DNA from: CAVPTL01 sp963729195
GTDB taxonomy: Bacteria > Actinomycetota > Thermoleophilia > Gaiellales > JAICJC01
DNA: 64,000 nt
Assembly (NCBI GenBank): GCA_963729195.1
Contig: CAVSNF010000020.1
Span: 124,001-188,000 of the forward strand
Direction of reading: 5' to 3'
Positions 24,135 through 31,617 of the stretch are shown in pieces; the first letter of the stretch is position 1; the number at the start of each line of letters is the position of its first letter. Below the pieces are notes generated by a model that saw only the letters and a list, made by a program, of their open reading frames with translations, was not told where the DNA came from and ran no database searches. The position numbers were made by a program, and so were the translations under genes.

Positions 24135-25625
24135 ATGTCCGACATACCCGCGCCGGAGCCCAACCCCGGCGGGCACATGGCGGCGGACACGCAGCTCCAA
24201 GGAGCAGCGCTGCGCCTCCCCGGTGTGCTGATGCAGAGCATCACCACGGTCGCCCCCGCGATCGGCATGTTCTTCACGATTCAGTTCATCGCAAGCTACG
24301 CGGGCATCGTGGCACCGCTCGGGTATCTGCTCGCGTTCCTGGTGGTGCTGATGCTGGCGGCATCGGTGTCGCAGCTGGCCAAGCACCTCCCCAACGCGGG
24401 TGGCTACTACACCTACATCAGCCACACGCTGCATCCTCGCCTCGGCTGGATCTCGGGCTGGGTGATGTTCCTGTACATGCCGGTGGCGCCGTTCACCTCA
24501 CCGGTGTTCCTGTCGTTTCTGTTCGCCGACGAGCTGAAGGCATCGAGCCTGGGGTGGGACATCCCCTGGTGGATCTTCTTCATCGTGATGGAAGCGACCG
24601 TCGTCTTGCTGATGTACCGCGGAATCGCCATCTCAGGGCAGGCGCTTTTGATCTTCGGCCTGGCCGAGATCGTGATCGTGTTCGCGCTGAGCGTGTGGGG
24701 CTTCTTCGATACCGGCCCCGGCGGCTTCAACTTCGACTCCTACAACCCCGGGAATACCACGTCGCATGATCTCTTCTTCGCGGTGGTGTTCTCGATATTC
24801 GCGCTCACCGGCTGGGAAGCCGCGGCGCCGATCGCCGAGGAGACAGAGGATCCCAAGCGCAACGTGCCGCGCGCGCTGATCTACTCGGTGCTGTTCATGG
24901 GCGCGTTTTTCGCCATCTGCTCGTGGGGCCTGATCCTGGGTTGGGGCACCAGCGACGTCGACGGCCTGGTCGGCTCCTCGGAGCTGATTCCGTTCACGCT
25001 GGCCAAGGAGTTCTGGGGCCCGCTGTGGTGGCTGGCGATGCTGGCGCTGATCAACTCGGCCGTGGCGGTCTCGATCGCCACCATGAACGCGTCCACCCGC
25101 ATGTGGTTCTCGATGGCCCGCTCGGGCTCGCTGCCGTCGATGCTGAAGCAGGTGCACCCCAAGCTCAAGACCCCGGTCAACGCCATCACGCTGCAGGCTG
25201 CGATCACCTTCGGGTTCGGGCTGGTGCTCGGCGCCCGCTGGGGAGGAGCCACCCTGTTCTTCATCTCGGGCCTGCTGTTCACACTGTGCGCGTCGTGGAT
25301 CTACATCCTCGGCAACATCGGCGTGTTCCGGTTCTACATGACCGAAAGGCGGCAGGACCTGAACGTGTTCCTGCACGTGATCTTCCCGATCATCTCGACC
25401 GTGGTGCTGCTGTACGTGGTCATCCAGACGTTCACGAATCCCACACCCACCGGGCGGCTGGCCTACGCGCTGCCGTTCTTCCTGTTCTGGTTGGCGCTGG
25501 GAGTCGTTATTCTGGTAATCCTCAAGGTACGTGGGAAGGAGGACTGGCTGTTGAGAGCCGGACAGGCCGCCCACGAGCACGTGGAAACGCCTGAGGAACT
25601 CGGACATCACGCGACAGGGGTGTGA
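24135..25625 (+). CDS. APC-superfamily amino acid permease
   Basis: This is a 496-residue permease with about twelve membrane spans. The N-terminal helix contains the family motif region GVLMQSITTVAPAIGMFF, and the sixth-span region has FSIFALTGWEAAAPIAEET, typical of amino acid/polyamine transporters. ATG 24135 follows GAAAGGAA. The stop overlaps the hydrolase start at 25622 by four bases (GTGA). Together with the downstream peptidase-like hydrolase it suggests uptake of an amino acid derivative or ester and its intracellular hydrolysis. Confidence 0.9.
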   Translation: MSDIPAPEPNPGGHMAADTQLQGAALRLPGVLMQSITTVAPAIGMFFTIQFIASYAGIVAPLGYLLAFLVVLMLAASVSQLAKHLPNAGGYYTYISHTLHPRLGWISGWVMFLYMPVAPFTSPVFLSFLFADELKASSLGWDIPWWIFFIVMEATVVLLMYRGIAISGQALLIFGLAEIVIVFALSVWGFFDTGPGGFNFDSYNPGNTTSHDLFFAVVFSIFALTGWEAAAPIAEETEDPKRNVPRALIYSVLFMGAFFAICSWGLILGWGTSDVDGLVGSSELIPFTLAKEFWGPLWWLAMLALINSAVAVSIATMNASTRMWFSMARSGSLPSMLKQVHPKLKTPVNAITLQAAITFGFGLVLGARWGGATLFFISGLLFTLCASWIYILGNIGVFRFYMTERRQDLNVFLHVIFPIISTVVLLYVVIQTFTNPTPTGRLAYALPFFLFWLALGVVILVILKVRGKEDWLLRAGQAAHEHVETPEELGHHATGV

Positions 25626-27115
25626 CCGAAATGCCCAGGATCGAACGGATCACGGTGGAACGGAACGTGCCGGTGGAGCTTCGCGACGGCACCGTCACCT
25701 ATGCCAATGTGTGGCGTCCCGCCGACTCTGATCCGGTGCCGGCGATCCTGGTGCGCACCCCGTACGGCAAAGAGGTCGAAGAGATCAACGTCTTCAGCGA
25801 ACCCCGGGCGGCTTCCGCCCGGGGTTTCGCCATCGTCGCCCAGGATGTGCGGGGACGGGGCGAGTCTGAAGGCGAGTTCGACCCTTACTTCCAGGAAGGG
25901 CCCGACGGCTATGACACGATCGAGCAGGTCGCGGCCATGGACTGGTGCTCGGGTGATGTGGTGACGGCGGGAAACTCCTATACCGGGGCGACCCAGTGGC
26001 TGGCGGCGGCGACAGCGCCGCCCAGTCTGCGCGGGATCGCTCCGGGGCTCACGCCCGACCGCTACGACGAGGGCTGGACGTTCCACGCCGGGGTGCTCGA
26101 GCTGGCGTTCATCCACTCTTGGGTGGCCGGCACGTTCGGACCGCAGGACAAGCTGTGGCTGGACGACGTGGAGCGCTCGTACACGGCCCGCGACGAGCTG
26201 ATCGAGATGGCTCCGTGGTGTCAGCCGTGGTTTGAGGAGGCGATCGGCTCCGAGTACTGGGAGTCGATCTCGATCGCGGCTCGCCGAGACCAGGTGAATG
26301 TGCCCGCGCTCAACATCGGCGGCTGGCACGACATCTTCCTGGACGGCACGCTGCGCAACTTCGCCGCTGATTCGAATTCCCACTCGCGGCTGATTGTGGG
26401 GCCATGGGGGCACGACGACTTCCTCACCCACCTGATCGGCGACCGCAACCTGGGCGTGGCGGGGTCGGGCGACGGCTACGGCCTGTTCGAGAAGGCGCTC
26501 GACTTCTACCAGGCGTCGGTCGAGGGCCGCGCATCATCGCTGCCGCGGGTGTCGGTGTACATGCTGGGAGCGCGTACCTGGCTGGAGCTGGACACGTGGC
26601 CTCCGCCGGACGCCACACCGGCCACGCTGTCGATCCCGCCGACCGCCTTCGGCCACCATCCCGACGAGTTGCCGCCGAGCCTCGGCGGCCGGGCGCTGCG
26701 CTGCAACACCATCGGCGGGCCGGGGTGGGGTCAGTGTGATCAGCGCGGCGTGGCCGCTCACCCCGGCGTGCGGACGCTCGATCTGGGCACTCCGCCGCAG
26801 ATGCGGCTGGCCGGGCCGGTGACGGCTGAGTTGCACACTCGCGCATCCGGGAGTGACCAGGCCGACTGGGTGTGCACGCTGTGCATGCGCGGCCCCGACG
26901 GCGCGCTTCTGAACCTGTGCGAGGGCCTCGCCCGAGCCGATTCGCACGCGTTGACGGTGACCGTCGATCTGGGCAACGTGTGCGTGGCCCTCGATCCCGG
27001 AACCGAGCTGGTGCTGATGATGTCGGGCGCCAGCTACCCCCGCTGGGAGCCTCTTCCCGAGCCGCGCACGCAGCAGTTGCTGGCAGGCTCGACGCTGACT
27101 CTACATACCATCTAG
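25622..27115 (+). CDS. CocE/NonD family (X-Pro dipeptidyl-peptidase S15-like) hydrolase
   Basis: This is a 497-residue alpha/beta hydrolase. The conserved RGRGESEGEF is at residues 77-86, and the nucleophile elbow GNSYTG has Ser near residue 119. The His is in VGPWGHDDF. The C-terminal beta jelly-roll runs from about residue 330 (RLAGPVTAELHTRASGSDQADWV). CocE itself is a cocaine esterase; family members cleave esters, amides or proline peptides. It is translationally coupled to the APC permease. An unusually strong hairpin lies in the coding sequence at 25800-25826. Confidence 0.88.
   Translation: MTEMPRIERITVERNVPVELRDGTVTYANVWRPADSDPVPAILVRTPYGKEVEEINVFSEPRAASARGFAIVAQDVRGRGESEGEFDPYFQEGPDGYDTIEQVAAMDWCSGDVVTAGNSYTGATQWLAAATAPPSLRGIAPGLTPDRYDEGWTFHAGVLELAFIHSWVAGTFGPQDKLWLDDVERSYTARDELIEMAPWCQPWFEEAIGSEYWESISIAARRDQVNVPALNIGGWHDIFLDGTLRNFAADSNSHSRLIVGPWGHDDFLTHLIGDRNLGVAGSGDGYGLFEKALDFYQASVEGRASSLPRVSVYMLGARTWLELDTWPPPDATPATLSIPPTAFGHHPDELPPSLGGRALRCNTIGGPGWGQCDQRGVAAHPGVRTLDLGTPPQMRLAGPVTAELHTRASGSDQADWVCTLCMRGPDGALLNLCEGLARADSHALTVTVDLGNVCVALDPGTELVLMMSGASYPRWEPLPEPRTQQLLAGSTLTLHTI
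25800..25826 (+). terminator. Intragenic terminator-like hairpin
   Basis: A perfect 12-base-pair stem (AACCCCGGGCGG, loop CTT, CCGCCCGGGGTT) is followed by TCGCC, about 180 bases inside the hydrolase gene. GC-rich stems of this kind with a short loop act as terminators in actinobacteria even without a long U-tract. It could reduce transcription of the hydrolase relative to the permease, or it may simply be codon-constrained. Confidence 0.35.
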
Positions 27116-27135
27116 CAACAGATGAATCGAGATTG

Positions 27136-27918
27136 ATGACTCTTTCCAAAGCCGGAATCGATCGCGACTCCCCAGTTCCGTACTACTTCCAGCTGGCCCA
27201 GACGCTGGAGAGCGAGATCCTGGCCGGCCGCTGGCAGAACGGTGAGCGGCTGCCCTCCGAGCAGGACATGTGCGAGGAGTTCGGCATCTCCCGCTCGACC
27301 GTCCGCCAGGCTCTGGCGCGGCTGGAGCACCAGGGCCTGATCTCGCGCCGCCGCGGCCGCGGTCCGCGGGCTCGCGCCGGCGGCGACAAGACCTGGCTGC
27401 TGCAGTCGGTCGAGGGCTTCTTCCAGGACGAGGTCGGTCGCATGGGAGTCGAGGTCTCCTCCCAGATCTTGCGCCTGGAGGTGAGCCGGTTGCCCGGCTG
27501 GGCAGCGGAGGCGCTGGAGGTGCCCGAGAGCGAGGACGGGGTGACGCTGGAGCGGCTGCGCTCGGTGGAGGGACTGGTGGCGTTGTACGTGGTCAACTAC
27601 CTGCCGGCTCGGCTGGCCGACGCGATCATCCCCTACGACGACCCCAACGAGTCGCTGTACCGGCGGTTGGCGCAGTGGTCGGGGGTGGAGGTCGCAGGTG
27701 CCCGCCGATCGCTCGAGGCGATCAACGCCGACGAGCAGATCGCAAGCATGCTCGAGGTCGAGCCCGGCACGGCGCTGGCGTGCGTCCAGTCAGTGTCGTG
27801 GGGCGCAGACATGAAGCCGTTCGACTGCTACCGGGCGTGGCTTCGCACGGATCGGCTCAAGGTGGATGTGCAGGTCGAGGCGACGTCTCAGCCGGGCCGC
27901 GCTCGCAAGACGCGGTGA
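27136..27918 (+). CDS. GntR-family transcriptional regulator (HutC/UTRA type)
   Basis: This is a 260-residue regulator. Residues about 12-80 form a GntR winged helix (PYYFQLAQTLESEILAGRW, GERLPSEQDMCEEFGISRSTVRQALARLEHQGLI). Residues about 92-245 form a UTRA ligand-binding domain (RSVEGLVALYVVNYLP, EPGTALACVQSV). ATG 27136 lies 20 bases after the hydrolase stop. It probably senses the substrate of the permease and hydrolase and may bind TGTACGTACA at 24054; that link is inference. Confidence 0.88.
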   Translation: MTLSKAGIDRDSPVPYYFQLAQTLESEILAGRWQNGERLPSEQDMCEEFGISRSTVRQALARLEHQGLISRRRGRGPRARAGGDKTWLLQSVEGFFQDEVGRMGVEVSSQILRLEVSRLPGWAAEALEVPESEDGVTLERLRSVEGLVALYVVNYLPARLADAIIPYDDPNESLYRRLAQWSGVEVAGARRSLEAINADEQIASMLEVEPGTALACVQSVSWGADMKPFDCYRAWLRTDRLKVDVQVEATSQPGRARKTR

Positions 27919-28340
27919 CAGCTGAGCCGCCAACGCTCGCCGCGGCGGTGGTGCTGCTGGACGGGCACCGAGGAGTGCTGCTGATTCGCCAGAACTACGG
28001 CGAGGAGCTTTGGGGCATCCCGGGCGGGGCGGTGGAGCCGGGCGAGAGCCCGCAAGAGGCTGCTGTACGGGAAGCGCGCGAGGAGACCGGCCTGGGGGTG
28101 GAGTTGGAGTACCTGGTCGGGGTGTACTGCCTGCGGCCGGAGCGGCTAGGCCTGCGGTTCGTTTTCATGGCCCACGTCTCGGACGGCGAACTCCAGCAGT
28201 ATCCTACCGCCGAGATCAGCGAGGCGAGCTGGTGGCCGATCGACGGTCTGCCGGCCAACATGACCGAGACGGCGCCCCACGGCATCCGCGACGCTGCGGA
28301 CGGGCAGCGCGGGGTCGCGCGGGACATCTGGCGGGAGTGA
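27915..28340 (+). CDS. NUDIX hydrolase
   Basis: This is a 141-residue NUDIX-fold pyrophosphohydrolase starting at GTG 27915, in a GTGA overlap with the regulator. The Nudix box is complete (GGAVEPGESPQEAA followed by REAREETGLG), giving the metal-binding EExG core near residues 56-60. NUDIX enzymes cleave nucleoside diphosphates linked to another moiety; substrate is not readable. It is the last gene of the plus-strand run from 24135. Confidence 0.87.
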   Translation: MTAEPPTLAAAVVLLDGHRGVLLIRQNYGEELWGIPGGAVEPGESPQEAAVREAREETGLGVELEYLVGVYCLRPERLGLRFVFMAHVSDGELQQYPTAEISEASWWPIDGLPANMTETAPHGIRDAADGQRGVARDIWRE

Positions 28341-28358
28341 GCTCCGCCGGCCGCCGGG

Positions 28359-28997
28359 TCAGTCGGATCGCTGAGTCAGCGCCAGCCGCACGCCCAGCGC
28401 CACCATGGCTATCCCACCGCCGGCGCGTACCAGCTCCATCCGCCGCGGAGCGGTGGTGAACCATTCCCGCGCCGTGCCTGCCACCAAAGCCCACAGGCTG
28501 TCGGAGATGAGCGCGATCAGGACGAAGACGGCGCCCAGGAACAGCAGCTGAAACGGCACGTGGCCTGCCGATTTGTCGACGAACTGCGGCAGGATGGCGG
28601 CGAAGAACACCATCGACTTGGGGTTGGCGACTCCCACCACGAAGGCGTCGCCCACATGCCGGCGGGTGCTGCGGACAACCGTCGGGGCGTTCACGACTTC
28701 GCTCAGTCCACGCCGGTGGCGGATGGCCTGGACTCCGAGGTAGACCAGGTACGCGGCGCCCGCCAGCTTGACCACCGTGAAGATCGCGATCGAGTTCGAA
28801 ACGATCGCCCCGATCCCGACCGCGACGGCAACCACCAGCAGGTACTCACCGGCCGCGTTGCCCGCGACGGTTGCGAGGCCAACGGCGCGACCCGATGTCA
28901 GCGACCGGCTGACCACAAACAGCACGCTCGGCCCCGGGATCACAATCAGCACCAACGACGTCAGGCAGAACGCCAGCAGATGATCTCCCGGAATCAT
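28359..28997 (-). CDS. LysE/RhtB-family amino acid exporter (copy B)
   Basis: This is a 212-residue paralogue of the exporter at 20894-21538, with the same length, spans and signature (PGPSVLFVVSRSL). The two share long identical stretches such as YLVYLGVQAIRHRRGLSE, so duplication is recent compared with most gene pairs here. It converges on the NUDIX gene. A palindromic repeat lies 12 bases upstream of its start. Confidence 0.88.
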   Translation of the reverse strand: MIPGDHLLAFCLTSLVLIVIPGPSVLFVVSRSLTSGRAVGLATVAGNAAGEYLLVVAVAVGIGAIVSNSIAIFTVVKLAGAAYLVYLGVQAIRHRRGLSEVVNAPTVVRSTRRHVGDAFVVGVANPKSMVFFAAILPQFVDKSAGHVPFQLLFLGAVFVLIALISDSLWALVAGTAREWFTTAPRRMELVRAGGGIAMVALGVRLALTQRSD

Positions 28998-29009
28998 CCC
29001 GCAACACTA

Positions 29010-29040
29010 GTGAATAACGGTGCCAGGCACCGCTATTCAC
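29010..29040. repeat. Palindromic repeat, one mismatch
   Basis: This is a 31-base palindrome with arm GTGAATAACGGTGCC, central A, and a right arm carrying one change (CGCTATTCAC instead of CGTTATTCAC). The minus-strand gene at 29037-29639 ends on the TGA provided by the right arm. Confidence 0.85.
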
Positions 29041-29639
29041 GAGGCGTTGTCGGTGACGAACGGGGGCTCTGGGCAGCCGCCGCGGGGTTTCGGGTAGCAG
29101 GCTCGAACTGACAGTGGGAAGACCGTGTGGTAGTGGTGGTCGCCTATGTGGTAGTCAAGTGCGATCGTCTTGAACATGGCGCTGCCTGCGTGGTCGAGGG
29201 CGAGTTCGAGCATGATCTGCACGGCCGTTCGGTCGGAGTCTGAGGAGTGTGGCGGGACGGGGATGTCGCCGACTTCGCTCAGCTTCGTGTCGGGCGGCGG
29301 CCACTGGTTGACCGCGGCCCATGCCCCCCCAGGGAGGACGTCGCGTGGCACCAGCGCGGTGTAGACGTGAATGAGCCGCAGGCCGTGCGTGGCTCCAACG
29401 ATGTACGCGCGGTCCAGGATGGCCGGCTGGTCCGTAGGGGTATCCACTTCGAGGGCACCGATTCCGAACGGTTTGTGGATGCCGCGCGGGACGATCACGA
29501 TCCCGCTTGGGTTTCCGATCGGAATCGGTCCCGCCTCTGGGCCGCCACCGATCCGCCAATAGACGATCAGGGATACAGCGATCACTACACAGGCGGTCAG
29601 TGCCACTGCACAGAGCCGAAGGCGCGGTCTCGCGATCAT
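29037..29639 (-). CDS. Membrane-anchored protein of unknown function
   Basis: This is a 200-residue protein starting at ATG 29639, overlapping the upstream stop (ATGA). A single membrane helix at residues about 9-28 (CAVALTACVVIAVSLIVYW) is followed by an external domain with beta-rich segments and a C-terminal cysteine pair (ACYPKPRGGC). No family is recognised. It is co-transcribed with the secreted protein at 29636-30844. Its stop codon is supplied by the palindromic repeat, and the last residues (TDNAS) may reflect insertion of the repeat. Confidence 0.6.
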   Translation of the reverse strand: MIARPRLRLCAVALTACVVIAVSLIVYWRIGGGPEAGPIPIGNPSGIVIVPRGIHKPFGIGALEVDTPTDQPAILDRAYIVGATHGLRLIHVYTALVPRDVLPGGAWAAVNQWPPPDTKLSEVGDIPVPPHSSDSDRTAVQIMLELALDHAGSAMFKTIALDYHIGDHHYHTVFPLSVRACYPKPRGGCPEPPFVTDNAS

Positions 29640-30844
29640 TGCTGAAGTCCGGCGAAGATCCGTGGGGCCGACCGGTAGGAGCCGGTGTTCCCGCAGAGGT
29701 AGTGGTGCGGCGCCGCGTGGCCGAACGACCATTCCGACATCACGTTCTTCGACCATCCGCTCTGGGCTTCGAGTGATACACCGACCCCGAAGATCGATAC
29801 GCTCGCGGCGTGGGAGAACGTGACCTGTTTCTCGGAAGACGTGTGGGCCCCGGTGTCGGTGCCGAACCTTTGGGTTCGGTTACCTGAGCTCATTGGTGGA
29901 CAGTGCCCGTCGAGATAGTGGTTCTCGTAGTTGCGTCCCACGTCTACTCCCCCATTCCAATTCGTTGGCTGCACCTCGTTTCGGAGGAAGACTTTGACCG
30001 TCCCACGCGGGGTGGGGCAGCTCCGGAATCTTTTGAACTCCGCGTACTGGAAATAGCTTCCGATCCAGGTTCCGACGTTCTCGTGAGCGGTCTTCCACAC
30101 GTCGGTTCCCGACGTGCTGCGATCCGACATGTGAACGGATCCGGACAGCGACCAGTTGGCCCCACCCACTGATGTTGCGATCGAGATGTCGCTCTCGGCG
30201 AACGACGATTTTCCGTAGGTGTACTTCTCAGTGGCATCGTTGGCGGTGTGTAACTCGCCGACGACCGTCAGCCTCTGCTGCGAGGCACCCGGTACGATCT
30301 CGCGCACGGTGGTGCAGGGCACACCGGGGTTGGAATCCGGCCGTATGGTGCTCGTCGTGGGGAGCGTCCGAGCGAGCGCCCGAGGGGTTTTCGCGATTCC
30401 CCCCGCGCCCGGTGCGAGCCTGACCGTGTCTTCGACGGGGCTCGCCTCACCCTGCACCCACTCACCGTTCGACCATTGCCGCGAGAAGAACGTTGACGAC
30501 GTGAGCTTGGGGGATTCAACGTCGAGTTCGAAGTTGACGTACTGCTGGTGGCCTGCCGCGATCTGTTCCAAGTCTGCGGTGAGGGCGGTCGCCAGCGAGC
30601 ACGTTCCCGAGGAGTCCGTTACCTGGCTGTCGAGCGGCGCGGCCGGCACTCCATCCAGGCGGTCTGGATAGAGCGAAACAACGGCCCCGGACACCGGGGC
30701 GCCGGTCGAATCCACGACGGTGCCGGAGATCACAACTGCAGGCCCAGGGTCAGCTACTGCGGTGTGTGTTCCAATGCGTGGCGCGATGATCGTGGTGGTT
30801 GCTACCGCGGCGCCCACGAGCACTACGGCGACTCGTCGATTCAT
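29636..30844 (-). CDS. Secreted protein with Ig-like carboxypeptidase-regulatory domain
   Basis: This is a 402-residue protein from ATG 30844. A signal peptide is clear (NRRVAVVLVGAAVATTTIIA, cleavage near residue 30). It is followed by a beta-sandwich segment of the carboxypeptidase regulatory-like type (VVISGTVVDSTGAPVSGAVV). The remainder, about residues 150-402, is Ser/Thr/Gly rich with scattered cysteines and resembles no family I know. The gene is the first of a two-gene unit with the membrane protein at 29037. An in-frame ATG at 30913 would add a charged extension before the signal peptide and is less likely. Confidence 0.65.
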   Translation of the reverse strand: MNRRVAVVLVGAAVATTTIIAPRIGTHTAVADPGPAVVISGTVVDSTGAPVSGAVVSLYPDRLDGVPAAPLDSQVTDSSGTCSLATALTADLEQIAAGHQQYVNFELDVESPKLTSSTFFSRQWSNGEWVQGEASPVEDTVRLAPGAGGIAKTPRALARTLPTTSTIRPDSNPGVPCTTVREIVPGASQQRLTVVGELHTANDATEKYTYGKSSFAESDISIATSVGGANWSLSGSVHMSDRSTSGTDVWKTAHENVGTWIGSYFQYAEFKRFRSCPTPRGTVKVFLRNEVQPTNWNGGVDVGRNYENHYLDGHCPPMSSGNRTQRFGTDTGAHTSSEKQVTFSHAASVSIFGVGVSLEAQSGWSKNVMSEWSFGHAAPHHYLCGNTGSYRSAPRIFAGLQQ

Positions 30845-30946
30845 TCCGTGCGACTCCTTCGATTCGTGTGATCGCAGCCTGCTCGTGGGCGACTGACTGA
30901 ACTCGGGGTGCATCCCGAACTCTCAGTGCGTACAGCCACGGCTGAA

Positions 30947-30963
30947 AAATGCTACTAGCATTT
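30947..30963. promoter_or_regulatory. Candidate operator palindrome AAATGCTA-C-TAGCATTT
   Basis: A perfect 17-base odd palindrome lies in the 191-base gap between the divergent secreted-protein gene (start 30844) and the CBS gene (start 31036). It is AT-rich against a GC-rich background, which makes chance less likely. The binder is unknown. Confidence 0.45.
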
Positions 30964-31035
30964 CTTACGAATCACAAACACGTGAGGTGATCGCTCTCCG
31001 GAGTTCGCTGAAGCACCTGGGCTACCCTTCACTCC

Positions 31036-31452
31036 ATGAGCATGATCCACCCGTCCATCGAGGATGTCGCCGACCGCCCCGTCAGCGGTGCCATCACGAT
31101 TCGCGGCAAGGAACTGGCAGCAACGGCGACCGTGGGCGAGGCGCGGGCGCTGTTTGAGTCAAGTTCGGTGCAACTGGTGCCGGTGCTCAACGACGGCGTC
31201 TACGTCGGCGCGGTGTCGCGGGACGACATCGCCGAGGCGCCTGATGCCGAGCCGATCACTGAGTACGCCACCAGTCGGCCGCCGATTGCGACCGCATCGA
31301 CCTCAGTCGGCGCCGCGATCGACTCGCTCATCCAAGACGGTGGCCGCCGACTGGTCGTGCTTGGCGACGACAGCTCGACCTATATCGGTCTGATGTGTCT
31401 CACCCGGGATCGCGCTCGCTTGTGCGTCGATGCCGAGTGCCACGCAGGCTGA
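31036..31452 (+). CDS. CBS-domain pair protein
   Basis: This is a 138-residue protein made almost entirely of two CBS motifs (about residues 16-65 and 78-130: VGEARALFESSSVQLVPVLNDG, SVGAAIDSLIQDGGRRLVVLGDD). CBS pairs bind adenine nucleotides and act as energy or ligand sensors. No effector domain is attached. The extreme C terminus contains two Cys (LCVDAECHAG). It converges on the six-gene operon at 31618-40672 but is transcribed the other way. Confidence 0.8.
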   Translation: MSMIHPSIEDVADRPVSGAITIRGKELAATATVGEARALFESSSVQLVPVLNDGVYVGAVSRDDIAEAPDAEPITEYATSRPPIATASTSVGAAIDSLIQDGGRRLVVLGDDSSTYIGLMCLTRDRARLCVDAECHAG

Positions 31453-31478
31453 CTCGCGGGCGGGCGCACAAGGGCCGA

Positions 31479-31509
31479 GTGGCTGATCGGCTCCGATCGA
31501 TCCAGCCAC
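31479..31509. terminator. Possible bidirectional terminator stem
   Basis: In the 165-base convergent gap after the CBS gene, GTGGCTG-ATCGG (31479-31490) can pair with CCGAT (31493-31497) and CAGCCAC (31503-31509), with a five-base bulge and a tiny loop. There is no U-tract. It may serve both the CBS gene and the opposing ligase gene. The rest of the gap shows nothing else. Confidence 0.25.
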
Positions 31510-31617
31510 CCGGCGGGGAGTGACCGGGTGGCCCAGGCCATTCCCCCCAAAAAGGTGCGAGCCACCCGTCTTGTGCATCTTCTCACAAACTGTCGCACAG
31601 TACGAACGATCTCCGCA

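Noticed and set aside
31036..31452. CBS protein as a seventh member of the six-gene operon
   Set aside because: It is on the opposite strand and separated by a possible bidirectional terminator; shared function is not supported.
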